DNA of 64,000 bases from Ascarosepion bandense (lineage: Eukaryota > Mollusca > Cephalopoda > Sepiida > Sepiidae): the NCBI GenBank assembly GCA_037127315.1, contig JBBBDQ010000228.1:186501-250500 (forward strand). The letters run 5' to 3'. Position numbers and translations under genes: made by a program. Of the stretch, positions 23,339-33,684 are shown in pieces (the first letter of the stretch is position 1; every line of letters begins with the position of its first letter). The notes beneath the pieces are model-generated. The model did no database searches. It saw only the letters and a list, made by a program, of their open reading frames with translations, and was not told the DNA's origin.

Positions 23339-23411
23339 CACCGGACAACCTCTTTCCGGTGTTTCGCGTTGAAAACGCTACTTTACGCAAGCCCGAGCTA
23401 TAAACTCGGGC
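23339..23411 (-). promoter_or_regulatory. Three consecutive stem-loops in the LINE 5'UTR
   Basis: Three perfect short inverted repeats lie side by side: CACCGG/CCGGTG at 23339-23344 and 23356-23361, GCGTT/AACGC at 23366-23370 and 23374-23378, and GCCCGAG/CTCGGGC at 23391-23397 and 23405-23411 with a 7-nt loop. All are conserved at the equivalent place in units Z, A and B. They would fold in the element's RNA just upstream of ORF1. Function is unknown; translation control or RNP assembly is possible. Confidence 0.55.
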
Positions 23412-23529
23412 CGGAAATTAGTATGTCCAAGATACAAAGTCACTGCAATATCACGAAGGAACAAAACAGCTCTTTGCTCTTACCTTCACAACCCCCAAAA
23501 CAAAAAGTCAAGAGGGTAGGGAAGGGCTG

Positions 23530-24225
23530 GTAAATTTCAATGCCTCTAAGACAAAGCTGTTATCAACTAATCACCATAGACAATCGCATCTACCTCCCAT
23601 TAGCATGGGACAGGCTAGCCTCCCAGAGAGTAAAATACTACACCTCCTTGGCCTTACACTCTCGGCGGACCTCAAATGGAATGACTATATTGAATCCATT
23701 GCCAAATCTGCTGCTATGAAAGTGGGCTCCCTGTGCAGGGCCCGGAAATTTTTCCCACCTGAATCTATTCTGTACATATACAAACCTACCATCCGCCCGT
23801 GTATTGAATATTGCTGCCATATCTGGTCGGGTGCCCCTGCTGCTCTCCTTGGGCTTCTTGACAAAATACAAAGGAGGATCTGTAACGTGCTTGATACTGA
23901 CTTGGCAGACCGGCTGCAGCAGCTCTCTCACCGGCGTGATGTGGCTTCCCTGTGCCTCTTCTACAAGTACTTTCATGGCTTCTGCTCCGACGAGCTTAGA
24001 TCACTGGTGCAACCTAAGCACGAATTTACACGAGATACTAGATTAGCAACTAGGTCCCACCCTTTTACAGTTAAACAAATAAGATGTAACCGTAAATTCT
24101 ACTCCAACAGGTTCTTTTCTCACGCTTCTCGCCTGTGGAACTCCCTTCCACAAGTCTGCTTTCCCGACAGTTACAATCTCCAGGTGTTTAAATGTAAGGT
24201 CAATAGACACCTCCTATCACACTAA
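23530..24225 (+). pseudogene. CR1/Jockey-like ORF2, C-terminal part
   Basis: The frame is open from the array boundary (VNFNAS) to a stop at 24225; the first ATG is at 23605. It encodes the region downstream of the RT active site: LGLTLSADLKWNDYI, CRARKFF, IEYCCHIWSGAP, LDKIQRRICNVL, HRRDVASLCLFYKYFHG and the terminal YNLQVFKCKVNRHL. These blocks are typical of Jockey/CR1-group LINEs. No internal stop is present, so insertion is fairly recent, but the palm domain and endonuclease are missing here, displaced by the Tx1 array. The homologous fragment at 29856-32145 shows what should precede it. Confidence 0.82.
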
Positions 24226-24411
24226 CTCCCAACTATTCTCACAACACTCTCATCTACCCAACCCTCATTCTCGGTGTCCTTACCCTGCCTATCACCCACC
24301 CTCTGTCATTTCCTATATTTAATCAGCCTTTCTCCACTCTACGTAGCCCCCTGCACAGTAGTGGCAGTGACATGCCTTGCTCGGGGTGAAACGCTTATAA
24401 AAAAAAAAAAA
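23530..24411 (+). mobile_element. CR1/Jockey-like LINE, 3' part with poly(A) tail
   Basis: Begins exactly where the Tx1 array ends, in the middle of an RT reading frame, and ends with a 12-A tail at 24400-24411 preceded by CTTGCTCGGGGTGAAACG. The same 3' signature (CTTGCTTGGGGTGAAA-like) ends five other fragments in the window (29856, 39592, 49126, 58254, 59444), which defines one abundant LINE family. Confidence 0.85.
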
Positions 24412-25951
24412 TTAGCGGGGTCTGTGGGTTCGCCAGTATTCTTAATTATAGGAACTATAAAGGAGGACTTCCAACAGGCAGGAAAGCAGGAAGCAGATAG
24501 GCAGACGTTATAGAGTTTAGAGAGTACAGAGGAGAGTTCTGGGGCACATTTCTTCAGGACTATGATTGGGATTCCGTCTCCGCCGCTCGATTCATGAGGG
24601 TCAAGTTTTGAGATTATCTTAGAGACCAGCGAGGGTGTAATGTGGACGTTATTTAGTTGAGCTTTAGGTCTAGGTGGGAAGTCGGGTGTAGGTACTCCTA
24701 ACGAGTCTAGTGTCGAATTGGTGGAGAATCTACGAGCAAAGCATTCAGCCCTGTCAGCTGGGGAGGTGAGAACCTCAAATTTATTGATTAGTGGGGGTAT
24801 TGAAGTCTTACTCTTGTCGAGCACACTTTTGTTGCAGCGTCGCCAGCAATCATTGGCGCCGAACTTAGAGGATGCTATGCGTTGCTTCATTCTGGCAGCA
24901 AACACAATCTTAGCGTCGTTCAGTACTTCTTTTTACACTTATTACGATCTGAGGCGAAAAGGCGCCGGTTTTGGTTCGACGAGTAGCTTCGATAGAGCCG
25001 GAAGAAATGGTTCCGGTGGGCAATTGCGGCTGATCTAGTGGGCGAGAATCAGGGGGATGAATTTGATTTTAGCTGGAATTTCCTGGCCGGGATGAAAGCA
25101 CCGATACCAGAGTTAACCCAAGAGGAGACCTCGGACGAACAGTCTTCAACAGGAAGATTAAAGACGTTGTTCCAAAGGACGTCACAGAGGATGTCTCGGA
25201 ACGAATCCCAGTCTGCTCTCAGGTAGCTGTAGGATATTTTGCTGGTCTGGGTTTCTTGGGTAGACTAAGAGTGGATTGAAATGTTGACGGAAACTACATC
25301 GTGGTCAGAGTTTCCGAGAGGGCAGAGCTGCCTGGTAGTGCAAGAGTCTGGGTTGGAAGTGAAGCAGAGGTTCAGTAAAGAGTCCCTTCCGTTAGGGTCA
25401 TTAGAGAAACGCGTGAGGAAGTCCACCACTTGCGTAAGAGATTGGGTTATTGAAGAATTCATGGTGCGGACCCCAGCAAGGTCTGTGACAGAGTTTTCAA
25501 GCCACTTGCTGTGGTGGGCGTTAAAATCACCAAACATAAATATATGTGTAGATGGGTGAGAAGAAATGGCTTTATCGATATTGATAGAGATGCTATCAAG
25601 TACCGAACAGTCAGAGGAGGAGGGGGATCGGTAGAGGAAGAAGAGATATCTAACCGAGCTTAGAAGCGAGAGACGGAAGCACATAAAAGTATGATCCAGG
25701 GATTCAAGAGATGTAACTCTGGCTAGAGGGAATTGTTCACTGATATAAACACCAAGCCCATGCATATGGTCATTGGAGTCCTTCCTGAAGAGGGGAAGGT
25801 AACCAGGAACGAAAAACTCAGTGGAGGGGATAGAAGGGTCAAGGTTAGTCTCACATATAGCTAAGATATCGGGTGAGTTAGTTTGGAGGAATGTTACGCT
25901 GTTAAAGTTACTACGGATACCTCGTATGTTTGTAAAGGAAAGCAGATAGGT
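24412..25951 (-). pseudogene. CR1/Jockey-like LINE ORF2 remnant: endonuclease, linker and start of RT
   Basis: Minus-strand reading gives, in order, an endonuclease N-terminus (LSFTNIRGIRSNFNSV, then ICETNLD), HMHGLGVYISEQF, the catalytic blocks FGDFNAHH and LGNSDHDVVSV, a linker with several stops (first stop after ISIHS at 25265), and an RT N-terminus (AECFARRFS, GGDGIPIIVLKKCAPE, NTGEPTDPAN). It ends at the point where the poly(A) tail of the plus-strand LINE begins, in the middle of the conserved PANYRPIS-type block. It was therefore interrupted by that insertion. At least three in-frame stops make it non-functional. Confidence 0.82.
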
Positions 25952-26582
25952 TTGGGCGTTTTATGATTAGCTGGTTTAGTCTTGCTTTTTCGTTTGTTTG
26001 ATTTCATAGTGGTTTAGTTGGGGAGAAAGAGAGGAATAGAGTAGGGTCAGATGGTCACTAATTGCAGCAGGCGAAGGATGGAAACTGGCGCTGCCTGCAG
26101 CATAATGTGGTCTTGGGGTTGCCCATCGGAGATTCATGCAGGGACGCCCGTCCATGCGCGAAATGTCACTAGAGGAACCCCGATATTATTCAACTGTTGA
26201 TTAGAGCAGCCTCTCAAGACGCTACGCAAGAGTTCTGGCTCCTAACTACCAGTCGGAAGCAGCAACTAGGAAACTGCGAACCCGGTACTCTCAGAATGAA
26301 GAGACTTTGCCACCATACTCACCAACTGCAAAGAGCTTCCAGCCGAACTGACACTAAGACCGGAAAAGAGGGATGAACCGGGAACCCCTTCCTAAACAAG
26401 AAAGAAGGCGATCACCTCTACTCCTGTTCAGAAGAAAGGGGTGGAGTGTAATACCGGGCGATAGTAGGTACTATCTACTCCAATTTAAAAAAAAAAAGAA
26501 AAGGAAGAGCTCAACAGGCAAATTATAAATATACAATTTCTTGGAGATAAAAAATCAAATAAGTAGAATAATTGAAAATCTT
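25952..26582. other. Unassigned region with A-run, possibly LINE 5' end
   Basis: Stops close the minus-strand frame at 25952, and no further LINE motif is seen. The stretch to 26450 is relatively GC-rich and could be the 5'UTR or ORF1 remnant of the LINE at 24412-25951. An A-rich run occurs at 26487-26505. No gene is recognised. Confidence 0.35.
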
Positions 26583-27050
26583 GAGAAGTGTTTTAACCGA
26601 GGATGAAAAGTTTGATTCTGAAATCAGAAGGCGCATTGGGATAGTGAAAGTAGTCTTTCAGAAGCTAAGGAAAATATTGAGAAATAGAAAAAATCGTTAT
26701 AAAAAAAGAAAAGAGTATTGAAATGGTATGCAATATCATTCCTCCTATATGATAGTAAATGCTGAATAATCGCCTCTCAGAGGAAGAAGAGATTTAAAGC
26801 AACAGGAATATGGTTCTAAAGAATGATGTCAATCATGACAACAAAAAGAAAACTTATACTCAATATGAGGAAACAACAGTTGAAACGTCTGCGGCACATA
26901 ATGATGAAAGAGAGTTTGGAAACTTTGATACTCACAGAACAGACTGAAGATGAGAAACAGCAACGTTAAACTAATTGGTGCACTTAACTGAATGGATGAC
27001 GGAGCGGGATTTAGGAGAGACGGCAAAAAGAGAACATTTATAAAAGTATA
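26583..27050 (+). pseudogene. RTE/BovB-like LINE, decayed C-terminal fragment
   Basis: Plus-strand fragments of the RTE C-terminus are readable across frames: EIRRRIGIVKVVFQKLRKIL near 26620, then a degenerate equivalent of the ISWTEHVSNEEVL and GHIMRKEGLENL blocks, and WMTE-DLGE-AKRE near 26990-27035. The order matches the better-preserved copies at 43061-43897 and 57190-57674. Many stops and shifts are present. Confidence 0.6.
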
Positions 27051-27590
27051 AATTTTATGTTTGAAAATAATTAATCACCCACAATGACACGGTGTCAATG
27101 CTTTTGATTTTGATCAAAATTAGAAAGTGAGAATAATGAAGCAGCAGTGTTATGGTTAAAATCCCTTTGCTGCAAGTATTCTTCTCAATTTAATTGGGAG
27201 AAGCTTCTCACCACCGGGGATTCCAACGCTGCGGCAGTACCTTCCTCGTCGCACTAAGACTGGTCAGTGTAATACCGATGTCAGCAAGACAGTTGTCGCA
27301 GTGTAAGGGGCTGCCCCAAAATTAATTTTTTTCCTTGACTCATATGCATAACTATACATATGGCTCCACACGTCAAAATAATTTTGTGTCACATTCAGTC
27401 TACGTAGGGAAGCTGGATAAATATTATTTAATGTTGTGTTTGCATTACATTAACTGGGTTGCTATAAATAATGACTGCAGGGCACGAAATCAGACGTTAT
27501 GCGGATTCAATCTATCCTCAAATAGAGCAAATGCTTAAATGCAGTTTCATACTAATTAGGTTATTAAAGACTTGATACTCTATTTATTTT
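27051..27590. other. No gene recognised
   Basis: AT-rich. A moderately GC-rich patch at 27200-27310 has no recognised motif. Nothing else is supported. Confidence 0.4.
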
Positions 27591-27890
27591 GGATGTGCGT
27601 TGTGGTGCATTAGATAACGGCTCGAAACGAGAAATCGGGGAGCCGAGTTCAAATTTCAACTAAATTCATTGCCTTCACTTACGCGCAAATACCCTTGGGA
27701 AACGTATTAATCCGTCTATTCCTTCCAGTTAACAACAGGACAGATTGAGTTCTATAGCCTTGATCGGCAACCAGTCTACCGCAGAAAACAATGGCAACCT
27801 ACTGCGGAATATTCTTCTGCCCAGTTAGTCATGTCTCCTTCGAGACATGATCGCCCAAGCGTGTATCACGTATGGCACTTAACTGACTGA
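27591..27890 (+). mobile_element. tRNA-derived SINE, full-length type
   Basis: Matches the SINE at 42718-43050 along its length. It has a tRNA-like head with an A-box-like GTGGTGCATTAG and a B-box-like GAGTTCAAATTTC, then the ACTTACGCGCAAATACC block, the CAGTCTACCGCAGAAA block and the terminal GAGACATGATCGCCCAAGC...GTATGGCAC block. Polymerase III transcription from the head is expected for the class. A possible short target duplication is CTATTT (27580-27585 and 27891-27896). Confidence 0.8.
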
Positions 27891-27896
27891 CTATTT

Positions 27897-28430
27897 CAGG
27901 GGTTCCAAACATTTTTTGCCTTGTCGCTCACTTTTACAAGGTGACATATATTGGACAAACAACCATCTCATTGCGAGAGGCCTTACATGTCACCTGTCAA
28001 ATCAAAGTGCCCTTAAAAAGTATTTATTAAACATTAATTTATTCGAATCCCTAAGGATAATTCTACTAGGCGTTGAAACTAGTAAACTATATTGGTTATT
28101 GCTAGTTTTGATTCGGTAAGATTGTTTTGGTTAATAATGCCTAGTATAGCGGTCTTTCTTTTTCTGTAATATATCACAATCTTTACAAGGGATTCCTTGT
28201 TCTGATAGAACTTAATACATTAAAAACCATGTATTCAATTAATGCATAATAGCTGTAGAACATCGGTTGAGAAATTAGGAGAAAATTTTCTGCCATTATA
28301 TTTTGGAAGTTCTCGCGCAAATAGAAGATAGGGTGTCACGGATAAGGATATTTGTTTGGGCAGACAGAAAATGAGGAAAATTGCAAATATAATTTTAACG
28401 TTTGTTTGTAGAAGAACATTTATAAATAAT
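27897..28430. other. No gene recognised
   Basis: AT-rich sequence without recognisable coding motifs or repeats. Confidence 0.4.
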
Positions 28431-28439
28431 GTTTGCTTG

Positions 28440-28800
28440 GAGAAACATAGTATAACGAAAAATTGCAATTTAAATGAATGTAAGCATTTAACATTTAAAT
28501 GAAAAGTTATATCTAAAGTTCGTTTTCGGATAAATGCAGAATGCCGAAACATTGCAATTTAAATGCTATTAAACTTCAGCATCGGTTTTTCGATTAAAAA
28601 ATCATATATAAATTTCGATTTGCACAGATGTAGTATAACGATAAATTGCAATTTAACTGGAAATAAAGAAAAAATTATCGTTTGTTTGTAGACAAAAAGT
28701 CATATATAAAGTTCGTTTTCGGACAAATGCAGAATGCCGAAACATTGCAATTTAATCGAAAGTAAAAATTCATCGCTTGTTTGTAGATAAAAAAAAATCA
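28440..28800. repeat. Diverged tandem repeat, unit about 98 bp
   Basis: A block containing ATATATAAAGTTCG-like sequence followed by GCCGAAACATTGCAATTTAA-like sequence recurs near 28505, 28605 and 28700, with a partial copy near 28447. The unit is roughly 98 bp and diverged. The copies at 28505 and 28700 are more alike than either is to the middle one. Confidence 0.65.
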
Positions 28801-29450
28801 TATTGTTCGCTTTCTGGTTTTCGATCAAAGACAGAGAAATGAACGAAAAGTCTGTCACACTTTCGCCTCGAAATAATGTTTGATGATTTGATTTGAATCA
28901 ATACTTCAAGAAGAGATTAAAAAAGTTTTTTGATGAATTTGTTCTAATTCGATTACCGTGTTCCTATCACCTACACCGAACGTTAGTTTCCTCTAACCCA
29001 ACATACGCTACTATAAATTGGCCAATTAAAGAAAAAAGCATTTTTGCTGGCCAATTTTACCATATTGCAAAATTCAATTGACTGTCTCAGCTCAATTTTA
29101 TTGAATTGCTCTAATATCATTACCTTACTTTGGAACAATTAAATTGTTTTAGATTGGATGACCATTTATTTTAAAAGATGTGATGAGTAACACCGGGAAA
29201 GAGGCAATGACTTGGCTCATCGAGTAAACATATTTGTTCCAAGTGAGACTAGATAAGGGGAAACAAAAAGAACTGGAAAATAGATCATTATATATAATGG
29301 CGGAAAAAGTATTTATATATATGTAGCGTCTAAAATGACGGCAATATATATATTGATGTTCCTACTATTGTGTATCTTGCATTAAAACGTAAGAAAAAAT
29401 AAATAATCCAAATACCTGAGCGTAACAGAAGAAATATATATATATTTATA
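28801..29450. other. No gene recognised
   Basis: AT-rich intergenic-type DNA. Short open frames are not supported by any motif. Confidence 0.4.
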
Positions 29451-29454
29451 TTAG

Positions 29455-29455
<1 letters not shown>

Positions 29456-29490
<35 letters not shown>
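29456..29490. repeat. (TA)n microsatellite
   Basis: Uninterrupted AT dinucleotide run of about 35 bp, with further short runs to 29630. Confidence 0.9.
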
Positions 29491-29493
<3 letters not shown>

Positions 29494-29803
29494 TAATATT
29501 CTTATTGGAGTATATAATAAAAGTTTTTCTTCGCTAAACAACAGCTGCTGTGATTTGGTGCTATATCAGACATCTCATCAGGCGATATACGGTGGTAACA
29601 TTTTGAAAATTATATATATATATATAAATTTGAACCTATCCTTCAATTATTGTAGTGGGTTTGGCTAAATATACCAATGGAAAGTTAATTATAATTAATG
29701 GCATGGGCTTGGAAATCACTATAAAGTTATGAAGTTAAGTTTAAGGAATGAGGTCAGAGGTTGGAGGTGGGTAGGAGATATTGAGAGGTCATGAAAGGCG
29801 TAT

Positions 29804-29806
29804 TAG

Positions 29807-29854
<48 letters not shown>
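29804..29854. repeat. (TA)n microsatellite next to a LINE 3' end
   Basis: About 50 bp of AT repeats directly adjoining the 3' terminus of the minus-strand LINE at 29856. Confidence 0.9.
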
Positions 29855-29855
<1 letters not shown>

Positions 29856-29858
<3 letters not shown>

Positions 29859-32145
29859 AATAATCGTCTCACCCCAAGCAAGGCAGTACAGAAAAATGAA
29901 GAAAAAATGAACAGATCACAGTAGGTGTCAGAGAATGGGTAAGAGAAGGTCGGTAACATTGGTGTAAAGGAGAGCAGAGTGAGAAGAAAGTGTAAAGTAA
30001 AGGTAGAAGACGGATGCTAGTCAGGGAGATAAGAGGTGACAGTTGACATTGCATTTAAACTCTTGGAGATTGTAGCAATCAGAGAAACAAGAATACGGAA
30101 GGGAGGTTCACAAGGGGGAAGTGCTAGTAAAGAACTGAAGAGTAGAAATTATCGTTAAAATAAATTATTTTCACAGTAATATAGGCGGAACATTGTTGCT
30201 GGTCTAATAGCTAGAGTAGATTCGTGCAGAAGAAGCACCAAGGAGCTAGGCTCGTCGGAGCAGTATCCCTGAAAGTATTTGTAGAAGAGACAAAGAGAAG
30301 CCATATCTCGTCGGAGACAGATAGATAAAATCAGAGCTGTCAGGTTGGGATAGACTACATAGCAGATTATCCTTTGAATTTTGTTGAGAACGTCAGGATG
30401 AATAACAGGGGCGCCCGACCAGACATGACAGCAATATTCCATGCATGGGCAGATGATAGATTTGTATATGTGCATGATGGATTCAGAAGAGAAAAACTTT
30501 CTGGCTCGACACAGTGACCCGACCTTTTTTAGCAGTTGATTTAGCTATTAATTCAATGTAGTCGTTCCACTAAAAGTCAGCTTAGAGAGTGAGGCCGAAG
30601 AGGCGCAGTGTATTGCTTTCAGGGAGACTAGTGATCCATATTGATGGCGGGTAAGACAGATTGTCTTTGGTGATTAAAGGATAGCAGTTTGTTTCGGAAG
30701 CATTAAAGTTTACGAGCCATTTCTTACCACAGTCTTCTACTGATTGGAAGTCATTTTCTAGAGCATGGTTTGTATTTGCAGCATATTTTTTAACGAGGCT
30801 GGAATAAATGGTCGTTTTGTCAGCGTAGGTATCTACTTGGGATCCTATTACATCAGAGAGATCATTGATGAAAATCAGAAAAAAGCATAGAGGGACACTC
30901 GCGTTCGTATGATAGTATCTAGAAACATGCCAGTTCAATACGACCTTCAATACGCGATTCGATAAGAACGATTTAAGTCAAACAAGCATCCAGATATACC
31001 ATAGCTCTGTAGCTTGCGCAGAAGGCCAGTGTACTACACTCTCTCAAATGCTATAGAAATATCCAAGTCAACTGCTCGAGCTTCGCCGTTCTTATCATGA
31101 ACTTGCTATATGTTCTTATTGATGGTCGTTAGCATGTCAGTAGTAGACCTGGCGAAGCGGAAGCCATACTGTCTATCCGAGAATAGGCAGTGGGCTATGA
31201 GATGTTGAACCAACTCAGCATTGATGATGTCCTCGAACACTTTGTCAAAGATTTGTAGGAGGCTGGTAGGGCAATAATTAGAGAGGTCTGAGGGTTCTCC
31301 CAAGTTCATAAAAACAGGAACCAAAAAAGAGTATATCCAGCAGGCAGGCTAGCAAGAAGCAGAGAGAAAGTTGTTATAGAATTTGGATTAGACATAGGAG
31401 GGTTCAGGGGCACATTTCTTTAAGTCGATGACTAGGATTTCGTCACCTCCGCTCGGCTGATGGTAGAGGCAAAATTTGAAATTACCAGCAAGGTAATCGT
31501 CACTCACTTGAGACACAGTTCTAAGTGGGAGATAATGTGCGGATACTCCAGACGAATTAAGTGGGGATTTGGAGGAGAATCTGCGAGCAAAGAACTCAGC
31601 CTTGTCATCTGTTGCTGTGAGGACCTCATGTTTATTGATTAATGTGGAGATGGAAGGTTTGCTGCTGTTTAACACACTTTTACAGAGCTGCTGTAGTCTT
31701 TGGAGCCGAACTTGTGGGTTGGTATACGCTGTTTCATTCTGTCAGCAAACAACAGCTTAGCGTCATTGAGGATCCTCATACACCCACAACGAGCAGAGGC
31801 AGAAAAGGCGATTATTATGGTCAGATGCGTAGCTCCGATAAAACCTCAACCGCTACGGCGGGCGAGGAAGCAGGGGAGGGCCATAGTGGCGAATGGGGCT
31901 TAAAATGAAACTTCCTGGGACGGATGAAAGCATCAATGCCAGCTTTCACCCAGGTGGAGGCTTCAGAAGCGCAGTCTTCAACGAGGAGACTAAACACTTA
32001 TTTTCCAAGAGACGTCGCACAGAAAATCTCGAAGTGCCTCCCAGGAATGGAGAGAAATATTTATAGAAACCACAGCATGATCAGAATTGCCAAAAGGGCA
32101 AAGCTGTTTGGCATTGCAAGTGTCAGATATTTATAGTAAAAATAT
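29856..32145 (-). pseudogene. CR1/Jockey-like LINE, RT to 3' end, decayed
   Basis: The same family as 23530-24411, in minus orientation. From right to left come a degenerate linker (31700-32145), the RT N-terminus (KAEFFARRFSSKS, GGDEILVIDLKKCAPE at 31388-31675), NLGEPSDLSNYCPTSLLQIFDKV (31106-31324, in two parts), a region with FLIFINDLSDVI and TYADKTT in place of the YADD active site (30582-30950), LVNFNASETN, then IEYCCHVWSGAP and LFYKYFQGYCSDE (30155-30475). The 3'UTR ends in the family signature at 29856. Several frameshifts and stops are present. Confidence 0.82.
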
Positions 32146-33340
32146 ACTTAACTATACTTTAGAATAAACGAAAGCTGTGTTAACAAGTAACTGCTAATTG
32201 GTTTTGTTTATTTAGAAGTGTTAATTTAGGAAACTGGATAATTTGTAATGTTTATTGTAAACACATGTACCAGAGCTTCTTTAAGGATTTAAATTTCTAG
32301 CTTTTATATTAAAATATTTTCTATTTTACGTTTGATCTTTTATTGACTTTTTTAAATGTCAAAACTTTTGAAAGAGATGCGCTAGTTCCCTACTTTTTAT
32401 TATTAAAGGATAAAATATGCTGATACCATCTAGATTTGAACGTGTTCTTGATGATACCTTTGTAAAATATATTGATAGTTAGGTTTTAGTGGTGGAAATA
32501 GTGTATAGGTAAACACCAGAATCTGTTAGACAACTCTTCGGTATTCGACACTTACTCGATAAGGTGCGTGATATAGCACTAGAGCACGATAGCACTTGAG
32601 TAGTAAAAAAAAAAACAAGAAAAAGCATTTGTTAATCTATGTCATTTATTTTTACTTTGTGCCATCTCAATTTTCCTTCCATTTTCAAAGACTTAGAAAG
32701 TTACACGCTGTTACACTCTGCTCGTCTTGTTTTCAGTATGACCTGTGAGTGATAGATTCTCTAGGTTATCTTTTCTTATCACATGTCGTAAACCAGTTAT
32801 GGGAAAACTGCACCCTCCTGGCTATATTTGGACGGTATGGCTTTCTAAATAGCATGCCAAATTTAGTGAAGAAAATAATTTTATGAAAATTAGTTTTATT
32901 TCATTTCTTTTTTATTCACTCATCTGTGATAATATTTTACTCTGAAATGATTTTTTAATTATTGAAAAATAATTTTCTTCACAACAATCAACCATTTCCC
33001 ATTATTTACCAGAACAATAGACTTACAGTCTTCTGCAGTGGAAATGGCTGAGACAGCTTCTGCAGAAAATTACCTTCAATTTTTTAGTAGTTACTTCCAT
33101 TGACATCTGATGCTGTCAAGTATCTATATCTAAATTGTGTCAGAATACGGCGACTGCATCTCTGTAGAGGGGTAAACCCCATTGCGGGATCAAAACATTG
33201 TGGACGTTTTAAATTAGACCATTATCATGGAAATTCCAGCAATACATATTTGGAGATAATATTATCAGCAATACATTTGTGAAGAACAATATATAACAGG
33301 TAATAGCTTTTGCAGGAAAAAATTACCAGCAATATATTTG
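32146..33340. other. No gene recognised
   Basis: AT-rich. Near 33230-33345 there are three loose copies of a motif resembling TTACCAGCAATATATTTG, shared with the minisatellite tails at 40100, 51160, 58670 and 59760. Otherwise nothing is identified. Confidence 0.4.
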
Positions 33341-33343
33341 TGC

Positions 33344-33347
<4 letters not shown>

Positions 33348-33395
<48 letters not shown>
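33348..33395. repeat. (TA)n microsatellite
   Basis: About 48 bp of AT repeats followed by TCCGAGTGAAT, the same junction that follows the (TA)n runs of the SINE fragment at 36274. Confidence 0.85.
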
Positions 33396-33398
<3 letters not shown>

Positions 33399-33493
33399 AG
33401 TGAATCCATAACGAAGAAATTTTTACAACGTCCAAAACATTAATTTAAAACAGTGCTCGACATATAATATATAGAGCTGTGAATTTTTATTAT

Positions 33494-33660
33494 AAATTAT
33501 ATTTTAGAACATGTACATAATTTTTTTTTATAAGAAAAGAGGCTTTCCATTCCTATACATACCGCCTGATGAGACATTGAAGTTTCAATGTCGAAACAAA
33601 TGTACCTTTGTAGTGGATATGTATATAAAAAAATTATGTACATGTTCTAAAATATAATTT
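33494..33660. repeat. Perfect 34-bp inverted repeat enclosing a hammerhead ribozyme
   Basis: Positions 33494-33527 are the exact reverse complement of 33627-33660, with 99 bp between. A (TA)n run follows at 33665. The arms begin where stem I of the hammerhead ends, so the whole 167-bp block could fold as one long hairpin with the ribozyme at its tip. It probably belongs to a Penelope-like or retrozyme-like element. Confidence 0.85.
33552..33625 (+). ncRNA. Hammerhead ribozyme (type I), complete consensus
   Basis: All conserved parts are present in order. Stem I 5' strand is 33554-33565. The core CTGATGAG is at 33566-33573. Stem II is an 8-bp perfect helix closed by an AGTT tetraloop (33573-33580 with 33585-33592). 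The core GAAA is at 33593-33596. Stem III has 5 bp with loop TGTACC (33596-33600 with 33607-33611). The cleavage triplet GTA is at 33610-33612. Stem I 3' strand is 33613-33625, pairing over 12 bp with one bulged A (33617) and one G-T pair. Self-cleavage after 33612 is predicted. Both ends open in stem I, so this is type I, the form known from Penelope-like elements and retrozymes. I derived the fold by hand. Confidence 0.85.
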
Positions 33661-33684
33661 TTAATATATATATATATATATGAA

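Larger units (their letters stand above)
1..23532 (-). repeat. Head-to-tail tandem array of four Tx1/L1-type LINE units (about 6.28 kb each)
   Basis: The same LINE occurs four times in the same orientation with no spacer. Unit ends share the sequence GGGAAGGGCTGGTA, finishing at 4703, 10979, 17255 and 23532, so the periods are 6276, 6276 and 6277 bp. ORF2 start codons fall at 2568, 8849, 15124 and 21402. Coding regions are almost identical between units, with scattered single substitutions and small indels. The left end lies outside the window. The array could arise from repeated insertion at one target or from unequal exchange; a mis-expanded assembly is also possible. Confidence 0.95.
17256..23532 (-). 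mobile_element. Tx1/L1-type LINE, unit C (intact ORF2; outermost unit)
   Basis: Full-length unit at the right edge of the array: 3'UTR 17256-17982, ORF2 17983-21402 (intact), ORF1 21449-23319 (one-base frameshift), 5'UTR 23320-23532. Its 5' end meets unrelated flanking DNA at 23532, which fixes the element's 5' terminus to within the eight bases GGCTGGTA that it may share with the target. Confidence 0.95.

Noticed and set aside
29515..29610. Possible minus-strand hammerhead (CCTGATGAG near 29572)
   Set aside because: Only the CTGATGAG half is present; stem II does not pair and no GAAA follows at the right distance.
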